A DNA stretch of 41,422 nucleotides, from assembly GCA_025355955.1 (NCBI GenBank), contig JANXYP010000218.1, positions 1 to 41,422 on the forward strand. The letters run 5' to 3'. The stretch comes from Chloroflexota bacterium (GTDB lineage Bacteria; Chloroflexota; Chloroflexia; QHBQ01). The notes beneath the pieces are model-generated. The model was not told where the DNA came from, did no database searches, and saw only the letters and a program-made list of their open reading frames with translations. Positions 18,864 to 28,515 of this stretch are shown here, one piece after another (position 1 is the first letter of the stretch; every line of letters starts with the position of its first letter). A program made the position numbers and the translations under genes.

Positions 18864-19093
18864 ATGTTCGCGGCACTCTTTATGCTGTTGCTAATAGACT
18901 ACTACGATTTATTCATAAACGGTTTCAGGAAAGGATGGTGATGCCAGTTCGCCTGTTTGGGTAGCAGGCGGCGGACCGAGCCTAGAGTATCGATAGTAAC
19001 TACGGCGCGATTGGCGGCACGTACCATAGCCGCCGCAACAATCAGTCAAACTTGATCCAAAGCAAACACCTCAAGGAGGAAGGAACCTAATTC

Positions 19094-20776
19094 ATGCATA
19101 AGATGTTGAAAGCTCTCGCCATGCTCGTGATCGCTAGCTTCGTGCTGGCCGCCTGTGGCGGTAGCGCAACCAATACCCCGGTGCCAGCGGCGACCAGTAC
19201 CACTGCCGCCGCTGCCGCCCCCACCGCGATGACGGTAATGACCCCGACCACGGCAATGACCACCGGCTCGGCAGGCACTCCCACCGCGATGATGGCAGTG
19301 ACCCCCACTGCGATGATGGCAGTAACCCCCACTGCGATGATGGCAGTAACCCCCACCGCGATGATGGCAGTAACCCCCACCGCGATGATGGCAATGACCC
19401 CGATGATGACCGCCACTGCTGGCATGGCGACGACCCCGGCGATGACCGGCACTGCTGGCATGGCGATGACTGCGACTGTGGCAGCAGCCACCCCGACCAC
19501 TGCTGGCCCCGCTGGCCCTACCAACACTCCCGCCCCGACCGCCACCCCCATCCCACCAGTCTCCTCTAACCCCAACGCCAAGACCACCATCACGCTGTGG
19601 ACGAAGGAGGGCGAACCAACCCTAAGTTGGATTGAGAAGCAGGCCAAGGCATTTAGCGCCACCCACACCGATGTCAACATCGTGGTGGTCAACAAGGGTG
19701 TCGAGGACATCAAGTCCCAGTTCCCCACCTCGCTAGCTGCCCCGAACGACCCCAGCACCCCTGACTTCCTGTGGACCGTTGGCGACCATATCGGCGTTTT
19801 CGCACCTGGTAACCTGATTGCCGATGTTGACACCGCCTTCGGCGCTGGCTACAACGACAAGTTCCTCAAGCCCGCTTCCGACTCCGCCAAGTACAATGGC
19901 AAGAGCTGGGGTGTGCCTCTCAGCGTCGGCAATCACCTGATGCTGATGTACAACAAGAAGCTCGTACCCACCGCACCCAAGACCTTCGACGAACTGATCA
20001 CCATGGCTAAGGCCCAGACCACCGGCAGCGGCAACAATGCCACCTATGGCCTGGTCTTCAACCAGACTGAGGGATTCTGGCTGAACCCCTTCCTGGCCGG
20101 CTTCGGCGGTTGGCCGCTTCTCAACCCCGACAATGCTAACACCGCCGTCGGCACGCTGAACACCCCGGAGATGGTCAAGACCCTGCAGTTCCTCCAGGAC
20201 CTCAATTTCAAGGACAAGATCACGCTGCCTGGCGCTGACTATGCCACCGCCGACCAACTGTTCAAAGATGGCCGCGCTGCGTTCCTCATCAATGGCGACT
20301 GGTCGCCCAGTGGCTACCTGACCGACTCGGTCAAGGCCAAGCTCGACCTGGGCATCGCGCCCATCCCGCAGATCAACTCCACTGGCCTGTGGCCCGCCCC
20401 GATGGTCGCTGGCGTTTACATCATGGTCGCCGCCCCCACCGTCGGCAACGCCGACAAGATGAAGGCAGTCAAGGACTTCACCGACTACCTGACCACCACG
20501 CCGGTGCAGGTCGACTTCGCCAAGACCCAGACCCGCCTGCCTGCTACCACAGCGGCCAACGCCGACCCCGCCATCACCGGCGACCCCATCCTATCCGCTG
20601 AATCCGCTGCCCTACTGCACGGCAAGCCCCAGCCAGTAGTGCCGCAGATGCGCTGCGCCTTCGATGCCGAGAAGCAACCGATGCAGGATGTCTATAATAA
20701 CAAGCAGTCGCCTGCCGATGCCGCCAAGGCGATGCAGGCCAGCTACGATGCCAACGCCAGCTCCTGCAAGCCGTAG
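19094..20776 (+). CDS. ABC transporter sugar-binding lipoprotein (extracellular solute-binding family 1)
   Basis: Lipobox FVLAACGGS; long Thr/Ala/Met/Pro linker; ITLWTKEGEPTLSWIEKQAKAF...GKSWGVPLSVGNHLMLMYNKKL...FKDGRAAFLINGDWS. Confidence 0.93.
   Translation: MHKMLKALAMLVIASFVLAACGGSATNTPVPAATSTTAAAAAPTAMTVMTPTTAMTTGSAGTPTAMMAVTPTAMMAVTPTAMMAVTPTAMMAVTPTAMMAMTPMMTATAGMATTPAMTGTAGMAMTATVAAATPTTAGPAGPTNTPAPTATPIPPVSSNPNAKTTITLWTKEGEPTLSWIEKQAKAFSATHTDVNIVVVNKGVEDIKSQFPTSLAAPNDPSTPDFLWTVGDHIGVFAPGNLIADVDTAFGAGYNDKFLKPASDSAKYNGKSWGVPLSVGNHLMLMYNKKLVPTAPKTFDELITMAKAQTTGSGNNATYGLVFNQTEGFWLNPFLAGFGGWPLLNPDNANTAVGTLNTPEMVKTLQFLQDLNFKDKITLPGADYATADQLFKDGRAAFLINGDWSPSGYLTDSVKAKLDLGIAPIPQINSTGLWPAPMVAGVYIMVAAPTVGNADKMKAVKDFTDYLTTTPVQVDFAKTQTRLPATTAANADPAITGDPILSAESAALLHGKPQPVVPQMRCAFDAEKQPMQDVYNNKQSPADAAKAMQASYDANASSCKP
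19278..19400 (+). repeat. 24-bp coding tandem repeat (AMMAVTPT, about 5 units)
   Basis: repeated gatgatggcagt(a/g)acccccac(t/c)gc encoding AMMAVTPT. Confidence 0.9.
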
Positions 20777-20833
20777 ACGGAAACCTCGACTCAAAGCGCT
20801 AGAGCCAGAGTTAGGCTTGGGTTCTAGCTAGAA

Positions 20834-20875
20834 ACAGGCAGGGGCGGAGCGGCAACGCCCTACCCCTGCCTTGTT
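20834..20875 (+). terminator. Intercistronic hairpin between binding protein and permease genes
   Basis: GGCAGGGGCGgagcggcaaCGCCctaCCCCTGCC followed by TTGTTT. Confidence 0.6.
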
Positions 20876-20915
20876 TATTCGGCTCCACCGGCTCATCAAG
20901 AAAGCGAGGCTGTCA

Positions 20916-22301
20916 ATGTTGACCGGAGCGCAGGTGCTGAACGGGCTGAGGTCCGTCTTTATCTTCCTTATCCTATTCCTGATCTTCGTAACCATAATCG
21001 AAGGTCTGCTGTACATCGTCGTCAGCGGGGTACGCAAAACCAGCCCAGCACGTCTGGTGCTGCCCATTGCTGTGGCGGTCGTGGGTCTGCTCTTCATGGT
21101 GCAGCGCGGCCCTGATTTCCCCTGGGTCCAGTTTGACCTCACCACCGACTGGCTACACATTTTGCTGATGACCGTGATGGCTGAGGTAGTGGTTCTCGGC
21201 CTGCTGCTCAACATCAAGGCGCTGGCCCCGCTCGGTATAGCGCTGTTGACCATCGTGACCATGCTACGCATTGGCCTACCGCCACCAACCACCATAACCG
21301 GCAACTCACTATTGATTGACGAGTGGCCTTTCATCCTCACCGCTGGGGCGGCCATGTTCCTGCTGATGCTGGGGGCGATTACCCAGCCAAAGGTTAGCCT
21401 CGCTTATATGTTGATTGCCCCAGCGGTGATCGCCATTGCCCTGCTGGTTATTTATCCCTTCGTCTACACCATCTTCCTTGCCTTCAGCGATGCCACCGCC
21501 AACTTTCAGTTTCTGCGCTATGGCAAAACCAACTACAGCCTGCAACTAGGGTGGGATAATTTCACCCGCGTGTTCAGCGGCACCTTGCTACCCGATATTC
21601 ACTCCAGCTTCTGGAATCTGCTGGGTATAACCGTGGCGTGGACAGTGATCAACGTAATCTTCCACGTTAGCGGCGGCATGGGCCTGGCCCTGCTGCTCAA
21701 TCGAGATCTGGCCCACTGGAGCAAGGCCGTCTATCGCACTATCCTGATCCTGCCCTGGGCCATCCCCGGCATCATCGCCATCCTGGCCTTCAGCGGAGAG
21801 TTCAACGGCACCTACGGCTTCATCAACATCATCCTGCGCGATCTGGGGGTCAACAACCCGCCTCAGTGGCAGAGTGATCCCAATTATGCCTTCCTGATGG
21901 TCTGCATCATCAACATCTGGCTGGGCATCCCCTTCATGATGGTCAGCATCCTGGGCGGCTTGCAGAGCATCTCCAAAGAGTTCTACGAGGCGGCGGAGAT
22001 TGACGGAGCCAACGGCTGGCAGCAGTTCCGCAACATTACTATCCCGCTGATCCGGCCCGTGCTGACCCCGATTGTCATCCTCGGCACCATCTGGACCTTC
22101 AACAACTTCAACGTAATCTATCTCGCTGACCGTCAGGGCAAGACCAACATTCTGGTCACTGCCCTCTACCGCATCTTCGGTGACTTGCGTAACTACCACC
22201 TGGCCGCCGCCTTCTCGCTAGTCATCTTTGTGCTGCTGATGATCTTTGCGGTTGGATGGATTCGGCTCAATGGCGGGCTGAAAGGAGTGTACGAAAGTTG
22301 A
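20916..22301 (+). CDS. ABC sugar transporter permease (MalF-like) with extra N-terminal TM region
   Basis: EAAEIDGANGWQQFRNITIPLIRPVLTPIVILGTIWTFNNFNVIYL (EAA motif); about 150 aa hydrophobic N-terminal extension. Confidence 0.92.
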   Translation: MLTGAQVLNGLRSVFIFLILFLIFVTIIEGLLYIVVSGVRKTSPARLVLPIAVAVVGLLFMVQRGPDFPWVQFDLTTDWLHILLMTVMAEVVVLGLLLNIKALAPLGIALLTIVTMLRIGLPPPTTITGNSLLIDEWPFILTAGAAMFLLMLGAITQPKVSLAYMLIAPAVIAIALLVIYPFVYTIFLAFSDATANFQFLRYGKTNYSLQLGWDNFTRVFSGTLLPDIHSSFWNLLGITVAWTVINVIFHVSGGMGLALLLNRDLAHWSKAVYRTILILPWAIPGIIAILAFSGEFNGTYGFINIILRDLGVNNPPQWQSDPNYAFLMVCIINIWLGIPFMMVSILGGLQSISKEFYEAAEIDGANGWQQFRNITIPLIRPVLTPIVILGTIWTFNNFNVIYLADRQGKTNILVTALYRIFGDLRNYHLAAAFSLVIFVLLMIFAVGWIRLNGGLKGVYES

Positions 22302-22321
22302 TTAAGCAACCTAGCAGCCAG

Positions 22322-23248
22322 ATGCACAGCACCCTGGCCCAGCCTGCCATCCCTTCACACACCGGGGTGCGCCCGCGCAGTAGCTTCTTCCGCGCCTCTC
22401 GGGGCGACAGCCCCTTCAAGCGCCTGCTCATCCACCTGGTGCTGATTGCCTACTGCATCATCACCATCTACCCAATCTCACGGGTAATCAGTGTGGCGCT
22501 ACGCCCCGGCGATCAGCTACTCAGTGGCGACCTCAGCGTAATTCCGGCCAACGCCACCCTCAATAGCTTCAATACCGTACTGAATGGCCGACCCTTCTAC
22601 GAGTGGATCTTCAATAGCCTGCTAATCACCATTGCGGTGACGGTCATCGGCCTGGTGTTGGCATCCACCGCCGCCTACGCCTTCAGCCGCTTCAAGTTCG
22701 TGGGGCGCGGCCCTGGCCTGGTCTTCCTACTCGCCAACCAGATGATCCCTGCAACCATGCTGGTGCTGCCCATCTTTCTGATGCTCTCTCGCCTGGGCTT
22801 GACCCAGCAGTATGCGGGCATCATCTTCGCCTACTCGGTAAGCGCGGTGCCGTTCAGCGTCTGGATCCTGAAGGGTTACTACGACACCATCCCCCAAGAT
22901 CTGGAAGAGGCCGCCCAGGTGGATGGCACCACCAGGCTAGGGGCGTTTTGGCGGGTAATCGTGCCGCTCTCCACCCCTGCGCTGGCAATCGCCGCGCTGT
23001 TCAACTTCACCCAGGCGTGGAACGAATACCTGCTTGCCAGCCTCATCTTCAACCACAACGACCCCACCACCAATCAGCAGATCACTACCTGGCCGGTCGG
23101 CCTGAACACCATGCTCGGCCAGTTCACCAGCGAGTGGGGCAACTTCGCCGCCGCCTCGGTGATGGTCGCCATCCCCGTGATGATCCTATTCCTCTACAGC
23201 TCCAAGTGGCTGATCGGCGGCCTGACCCTGGGCGGGGTTAAAGGCTGA
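22322..23248 (+). CDS. ABC sugar transporter permease (MalG-like)
   Basis: EAAQVDGTTRLGAFWRVIVPLSTPALAIAALFNFTQAWNEYLLA; start uncertain (track start 22256). Confidence 0.93.
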   Translation: MHSTLAQPAIPSHTGVRPRSSFFRASRGDSPFKRLLIHLVLIAYCIITIYPISRVISVALRPGDQLLSGDLSVIPANATLNSFNTVLNGRPFYEWIFNSLLITIAVTVIGLVLASTAAYAFSRFKFVGRGPGLVFLLANQMIPATMLVLPIFLMLSRLGLTQQYAGIIFAYSVSAVPFSVWILKGYYDTIPQDLEEAAQVDGTTRLGAFWRVIVPLSTPALAIAALFNFTQAWNEYLLASLIFNHNDPTTNQQITTWPVGLNTMLGQFTSEWGNFAAASVMVAIPVMILFLYSSKWLIGGLTLGGVKG

Positions 23249-23286
23249 TTGCAGAGTGTAGATTGTAGATTATAGATTGTAGAACG

Positions 23287-23318
23287 ACGATGCGCCCTCG
23301 CAGAGATGCGGGGGCGCA
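23287..23318 (+). terminator. Terminator-like hairpin after the permease gene
   Basis: ATGCGCCCTCGCAgagaTGCGggGGCGCAT then tacgttt. Confidence 0.5.
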
Positions 23319-23379
23319 TTACGTTTGCCTGGGTTTGCTTCAGTGTTGGCATATTCACCATTCACCATTTACCATTACC

Positions 23380-25248
23380 TTACGGCGCGGTGCGATACAC
23401 ACTCATCTGGTCTTGCGCGTAGTCGGCGGGCTGCTGGTTGCCGAATACGGCGTATAGCTTTTGGTGCATATCCGCCTTCTGTGCCTCAGTGAGCGCCCAC
23501 CAGTGAACCGCGACATAGCGCACGCCCGCCTTTGCCAGCGCCGCCGCGCCCACGCCGTTTAGCACTGCGCCATCCTGCGCGGCGGGGTATCCGTCGGCGA
23601 AGTAGCGCAACGCGGGTTGTTCCTGCGCGAACTTATCAATCGGTTGGCGGGCAAGGTGGCCGCCGACAATCGGCTTATCGCTGATAGTCTGGTAGGTAAG
23701 ATAGTCCACCATCGGGCGCATTGGTAGCTCGGCGATTGCGAAGTTGCCCCCCTCGTCGTGAATGCGGTGGTAGAAGGTAAGCGGCTGGGGGGGCGGTGAC
23801 ATCGGCACTGGCACGGTGATATACTCGAAGGCGATCAGCCCCAGCAGCACGGCGGGGATGAGCCAGGCGGTGACATAGCCGCCTGGGCGGGCGCGGATGT
23901 ACTTGACCGCATATGCGGCCAGCGCGGCCAACGCCAGCACGACCAACACTGCGAAGCGCATCGGCGTACGCATCACGCTGAAGAAGGGCAACTCGTAGAG
24001 CAGCGCGTATGGCATCACCATGCTGCCGTTGAAGTCGGTGAACTGGGTGTTGTTGGCGATGTGCAGGATTGGCCCCAGGCTGACGATGATGAACAGCAGC
24101 GCGCTCCAGCCCCAGAAGCGCACCGCCCGCCGCTTCCACACCACCAGCGCGAATATGCCCAGCAGCAGCGGGGTGATGCCGGGGGTGATCACCAGGTCGC
24201 CAGGTGGCGCGTCGAAGCGCTGACCGATGGCGGTCACTGCCGGGCCAAAGATGGGGTGCAGCGTGCTGGGCGTGATATAGGCGTATAGGTCGGCGGAGTA
24301 GTAGAGCTGCTCGGTGAGCGGCAGCTGCGTATACTGCACCGTGCGTATCTCGATAATCGTGCCGATCAGCACCGGCGCGGTGAGTAGCAGAAATAGCCCG
24401 CCCATCGCCGCCAGCGGCGCGATCAGCCTCACCATGCGCCTTCCTTCGCGCCGCAATCCCCATAGCCGATACAGCAGGTAGAAGATGGTGAACAGGCCCA
24501 GGAAGATGGCGTAGGTCCACTCGCTGTAGGCATTCAGCACCAGGAAGAGGCCAGCCAGGAGTGCATTACGCAAAGTGCTGAGTGCTGAGTGCTGAGTGCT
24601 GAGTGCTGGGCTTTGCGTTGGGGCGGGCTGCTCTGCGCCCCAGCCCTCCCCTATTGCCGGGGATGGTGTTGCATCCGCTTCGGTAGGGGCGAACCGTTGT
24701 TCGCCCTGCCCCAGCGCGCCCTCCACCGCCTTGAGCAGAAAGAGGATATAGAAGGGCATCCACTGCATCCACATTAGATTGAGATGGCCGTAGAGGTGGG
24801 CAAAGTGGTAGGGGCAGAAGCCGAAGATGAAGCCCGCGATGAAGCTGGCGACCGTATCGGCGGTCAGGTAGCGGGCCAGCAGGTACATCCCCAGCGCGGA
24901 CAGCACGAAACTGAGCAGCACCAGCACGTTGTAGGTGCTGACCAGGCTGAGACCCAGCCACTGCAGCGGCGCGCCGAGCAGCCCCGCCAGCGGCACGATC
25001 GTGTCGAAGTAGAGGTTGACCCCATAGGGGAAGTATTTATAGTCGGTATGAAACGGCCACTGCCCGGTTTCGATTGCCTTACGCAGCCACCACAGGTTCC
25101 AGATGTTCTCCCAGGCATCGCCGCCCGCTGGCACCGCGTCGCCAAAGTGGAGGATGAGCGGCCAGGTCAACAGCAGGCTGATCAGCGCGTAGACACCCGC
25201 TATTGCTAGCGGGTGTGATGGAGAAAGCGTGGGGCGGGTCAGCCTCAC
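23380..25248 (-). CDS. Multipass membrane protein (GT-C glycosyltransferase-like) with an in-frame repeat insertion
   Basis: ALISLLLTWPLILHFGDAVPAGGDAWENIWNLWWLRKAI...LPFFSVMRTPMRFAVLVVLALAALAAYAVKYI; insert GQGEQRFAPTEADATPSPAIGEGWGAEQPAPTQSPALSTQHSALST. Confidence 0.75.
   Translation of the reverse strand: MRLTRPTLSPSHPLAIAGVYALISLLLTWPLILHFGDAVPAGGDAWENIWNLWWLRKAIETGQWPFHTDYKYFPYGVNLYFDTIVPLAGLLGAPLQWLGLSLVSTYNVLVLLSFVLSALGMYLLARYLTADTVASFIAGFIFGFCPYHFAHLYGHLNLMWMQWMPFYILFLLKAVEGALGQGEQRFAPTEADATPSPAIGEGWGAEQPAPTQSPALSTQHSALSTLRNALLAGLFLVLNAYSEWTYAIFLGLFTIFYLLYRLWGLRREGRRMVRLIAPLAAMGGLFLLLTAPVLIGTIIEIRTVQYTQLPLTEQLYYSADLYAYITPSTLHPIFGPAVTAIGQRFDAPPGDLVITPGITPLLLGIFALVVWKRRAVRFWGWSALLFIIVSLGPILHIANNTQFTDFNGSMVMPYALLYELPFFSVMRTPMRFAVLVVLALAALAAYAVKYIRARPGGYVTAWLIPAVLLGLIAFEYITVPVPMSPPPQPLTFYHRIHDEGGNFAIAELPMRPMVDYLTYQTISDKPIVGGHLARQPIDKFAQEQPALRYFADGYPAAQDGAVLNGVGAAALAKAGVRYVAVHWWALTEAQKADMHQKLYAVFGNQQPADYAQDQMSVYRTAP
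24574..24708. repeat. Composite repeat insertion inside a CDS: 5 perfect AGTGCTG heptads plus a REP palindrome
   Basis: agtgctg x5 at 24574-24608; gtaggggcgaaccgttgttcgccctg at 24683-24708. Confidence 0.9.
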
Positions 25249-26684
25249 TTCCGCGCTCCAATCGGCTCGGCTTCTGCGGCTTCATCGGCGTGCATCTTAT
25301 CCGCGCTGCCATCAACAGCGATGCTGGCCTGGCTTATGGGTGCGACTGCTAGGTGGGTAAGGGTGTGAGTAGCGGTGCGGGTGATCTGGTCATCGCCGCT
25401 AGGATCAGTGATGGTAATGTTGCCGCCTGCATACTGCACCGAGGTTACTGACGGGGTGAGGCTATCGGTCGGCTTGGTGTCGGTTGCCTCGATGCGCTCT
25501 TGCTCCTCGACGCTCTCCACCACCTGCCAGCCGCTCGGCTGGGAGTTGAACCACGCGCTCGGCTTTATGAACGAGTTGAAGAACTGGCCGGTCATCACGT
25601 TGATCACCCCCGCCACCGGGATGCCGAACAGCGCCCCCCAGACCCCGCCGATCTTCGACCCCAGCAGCATCGCGGCGAAGACCACCAGCGGGTGAACGCC
25701 GACCGACTCGCTCATGATACGGGGGGCAACCACGTTGAGGATAAGCGCCTGCACCACCACCACGATGATAAGGATAATCCACCAACTGTTAGCGCCTGCC
25801 AGGCTGGTTGGGTGTCCACTGAGCAGGCTATCAATTATGGCAATCAACACTGGCGGCACATAGGCGGCAACGTAGCCAATCAGCGGCACCAGCATGAACA
25901 GGGTGGTGACAATCGCAGCCAGCAGGGCGAAGTTGAGGCGGAACACCGCCAACACGATACCCACCATTGTGCCGTAGACGATGCCCATCAGGAACTGGCC
26001 GCGCAGGAAGCCGCCGAAGCTGCTCTCGATACTGCTGCCCAGCAGCCGCGTCTGGTCACGATAACGGAGCGGCACAACGTTGCGTAGGCCCTCGGCGATA
26101 CGCTTGCCATCGCTCATGAAGATATACGAAAGCACCAGGATAATGATGACATTGAATACCACGCCGAACAGCCCTTGCAGGAACGTCACTATCTGCCTGG
26201 TGAAGTCCAACGCCTGGGCGCTGAGATTGTTGATGAAGTTCTGCACGTCAGCAGACTGGATACCAAAGTTCTGCAGTTGAAGCAACGCCCAATCCCTGAA
26301 ACCAGCAAGCTGATTTTGGTCGCCCAGGAATTTAACCAGGTTATTGATCTGATCCACCAGTGGTGGCATGATCAGCCAGCCCAGTAGACCCAGCGCCAGC
26401 AGCACACCAAGATAAACCAGGTTGACCGCGCCAACCCAGCCGATGGGGTGGTTACGCCGTGGCAGGTTCACCGCTTGCAGCATTTCGGCGAAGGGGCGCA
26501 GGGTGAAGGCCAGCAGCCAGGCGATAAAGAAGAGCAGGAAGGTGTCGAGATATTGCAGCAGGAAGCTGCCTACCTGACCCACCACCCAGGTAGCCACGAT
26601 CAGGAAGACGAGGATAATCAGCCAGCGCAGCCAGCGATTATCCATCACCTCGCGCACTACTGTCTTGCTGCTTTGCCTTAGCAT
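25245..26684 (-). CDS. AI-2E family transporter (PF01594-like)
   Basis: MLRQSSKTVVREVMDNRWLRWLIILVFLIVATWVVGQVGSFLLQYLDTFLLFFIAWLLAFTLRPF...AVFRLNFALLAAIVTTLFMLVPLIGYVAAYVPPVLIAI; track's upstream start reads through a heptad repeat. Confidence 0.9.
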   Translation of the reverse strand: MLRQSSKTVVREVMDNRWLRWLIILVFLIVATWVVGQVGSFLLQYLDTFLLFFIAWLLAFTLRPFAEMLQAVNLPRRNHPIGWVGAVNLVYLGVLLALGLLGWLIMPPLVDQINNLVKFLGDQNQLAGFRDWALLQLQNFGIQSADVQNFINNLSAQALDFTRQIVTFLQGLFGVVFNVIIILVLSYIFMSDGKRIAEGLRNVVPLRYRDQTRLLGSSIESSFGGFLRGQFLMGIVYGTMVGIVLAVFRLNFALLAAIVTTLFMLVPLIGYVAAYVPPVLIAIIDSLLSGHPTSLAGANSWWIILIIVVVVQALILNVVAPRIMSESVGVHPLVVFAAMLLGSKIGGVWGALFGIPVAGVINVMTGQFFNSFIKPSAWFNSQPSGWQVVESVEEQERIEATDTKPTDSLTPSVTSVQYAGGNITITDPSGDDQITRTATHTLTHLAVAPISQASIAVDGSADKMHADEAAEAEPIGARK

Positions 26685-26698
26685 TGCCTCCCACCTCC

Positions 26699-26738
26699 AG
26701 ATTGCAGATTGCAGATTGCAGATTGCAGATTGTAGAAG
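26699..26738. repeat. Heptanucleotide tandem repeat (AGATTGC)
   Basis: agattgc x4 + agattgt + partial. Confidence 0.95.
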
Positions 26739-26987
26739 GTGGCGTATCGTTACCAACAATTTACAATCTTAGCCTACCGCTGCTGCGTGGCGAGTGCAAC
26801 CCGTCCACAGGCATCAAAATAAGACGAAAACCGCGCATAATACCGGAGGTCTGGGGATAAGCCCCAGTTGTTGCAACATATTTAGGCTGCTCGAAAGTAC
26901 CTAATAAACAAGGATCTGATGCGCGGTACTCCCCCTCCCAGCCTCCCCAAAGGGGGAGGGGTAATCAGAACTTTGTTGATACGGTAC

Positions 26988-28370
26988 TTATGTCTGTCGG
27001 TCGGGCGGTGGCACGATGCGCCTCTCCGCGTCGTCGCCCATCTCGTAATGGGCGCTCTGCGGCGGAGTGACACTGGTCTCCTGCTCCACTGTGCGCTGCT
27101 GCCCAGTGGGTGTATCACTCACGCTCTCGAATGTATTGGTCTCGCGTTGGCCGCCATAGGGATCGCTGACGCTCTCGACGGTGTGGGTCTCGCGCTCGAC
27201 GTTGGGGCCGTGCGGATAGCTGGTGGGCGGCAGCATCGGTGGCAGGGTAGCCAGGTCGACGGCGGTGCTTTGCTCCAACGGGGTGGACGACTGGCTGCGC
27301 CGCTCCAACAGCGACGAGGCTTCGTCGGCAAGCGGTGAACGCGGCAGCACTTCCGATCCATCCACGCGAGTAACCTGTTCGGGGGCGGACGACGGGGCGA
27401 ACTGCTCCGGCATCGGGTAGGCGGGCGCAATTGGTGGTGGCAGTGGGCGGGGCTGGGCTTCGTACACCGGCGGCAGCGGGCGGGGCGGCTCGTAAGCGGG
27501 CGGCGGAGTGTAGCCAGGCACGCGATTGTTGACGGGCTGGTTTACACCCCCGGCGGGCGTGCTGTAGCGCGATGGCGGCGGTGGCGGGTAGTCGGCGGCG
27601 GTGTAACGCGGCGCGGGGGGCGGGTAGGTCGGCGCTGGCGGCTGCCAGGGTTGCGGCGACGGCTGGTAGGGTGGCGGATATGGAGGCGGATATGCGGGCG
27701 GCACCTGGTTCATCCGTGTCGGCGCGCCGCTGGGCGGTGGGGCATAGGAACTCTGCTGCGGCGAGATTGGGTAGGGTGACACTGGCGGGCGGGCGGTAAC
27801 AGTGGTCGTGGTTTGCACCATTTGCTGCACCTCTGGCCCGGTTAGGATACGGAAGCTGCGCGAGGCTGCGCCGAAGATGATCAGCAAGACTACCAGGCCG
27901 ATGAGCGCCAGCAGGCTCCAGTTGACCCAGTATTTCACCAGCCATGAGCCGATCGTGGAACTGGCAACCGCGCTTGTACCCTCATTGCTAATGGCGGTGA
28001 GGTAGCCGAGCAGCCAGGTGACTACCAGACTGGCATTGAACAGGCCGAGCAGCCCGCCCATCAACCGCTGCCCGCTGCTGAGGGGTGAGCGGAAGCGCAC
28101 CAGCGCCAATGGCGCGATGAAGCCAATCAGCAGAAAGCAGAGCAGGAAGATACCGTAGTAGGTGTATAGCTGGGAGTTCAATTGATCGCTGTGGAAGACG
28201 TTTTGCACGTCGGGGGTCCAGGCATCACCCCAGCGACCGACGAACACAATGCCGACCATAATGCCGAGCAGGGAGAAGAGTTCGGGCAACACGCCACGAG
28301 CGAAGCCGATCAGCAGGAACACCAGCCCTAGCGCGATGGTAATCACATCAATCCACAACGAGGCGCTCAT
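26988..28370 (-). CDS. CvpA family membrane protein with long Pro-rich C-terminal region
   Basis: LWIDVITIALGLVFLLIGFARGVLPELFSLLGIMVGIVFVGRW; four TM helices then PPPYPPPYQPSPQPWQPP... Confidence 0.82.
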   Translation of the reverse strand: MSASLWIDVITIALGLVFLLIGFARGVLPELFSLLGIMVGIVFVGRWGDAWTPDVQNVFHSDQLNSQLYTYYGIFLLCFLLIGFIAPLALVRFRSPLSSGQRLMGGLLGLFNASLVVTWLLGYLTAISNEGTSAVASSTIGSWLVKYWVNWSLLALIGLVVLLIIFGAASRSFRILTGPEVQQMVQTTTTVTARPPVSPYPISPQQSSYAPPPSGAPTRMNQVPPAYPPPYPPPYQPSPQPWQPPAPTYPPPAPRYTAADYPPPPPSRYSTPAGGVNQPVNNRVPGYTPPPAYEPPRPLPPVYEAQPRPLPPPIAPAYPMPEQFAPSSAPEQVTRVDGSEVLPRSPLADEASSLLERRSQSSTPLEQSTAVDLATLPPMLPPTSYPHGPNVERETHTVESVSDPYGGQRETNTFESVSDTPTGQQRTVEQETSVTPPQSAHYEMGDDAERRIVPPPDRQT

Positions 28371-28415
28371 TACCTACCTCCTTTTAACATCTTTGATCCG
28401 CTACAGGTTGAGTCC

Positions 28416-28424
28416 ATTATACCA
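28416..28424 (-). promoter_or_regulatory. Extended -10 promoter (TGGTATAAT) for the CvpA-like gene
   Basis: + strand attatacca. Confidence 0.55.
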
Positions 28425-28460
28425 TAGCGGGGCAAATGCTGTGTGCCTGCGGTACCATTA

Positions 28461-28469
28461 TGCTATAAT
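28461..28469 (+). promoter_or_regulatory. Extended -10 promoter (TGCTATAAT) for the M24 peptidase gene
   Basis: tgctataat at 28461-28469. Confidence 0.55.
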
Positions 28470-28515
28470 TAGTTGGCACGCACGACTATAGAAGAGAAAG
28501 GGACACGGCTCACCA

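Noticed and set aside
19087-19833. 248-aa minus ORF opposite the binding-protein linker (IIAVGVTA repeats)
   Set aside because: Mirror image of the 24-bp coding repeat; the sense ORF has lipobox and solute-binding domain.
23675-24520. 281-aa minus ORF overlapping the membrane-protein gene
   Set aside because: Out-of-frame translation of the same strand; low-complexity Arg/His-rich, no domain.
27115-27945. 276-aa minus ORF within the CvpA-like gene
   Set aside because: Alternative frame of the Pro-rich coding region; artefact of biased composition.
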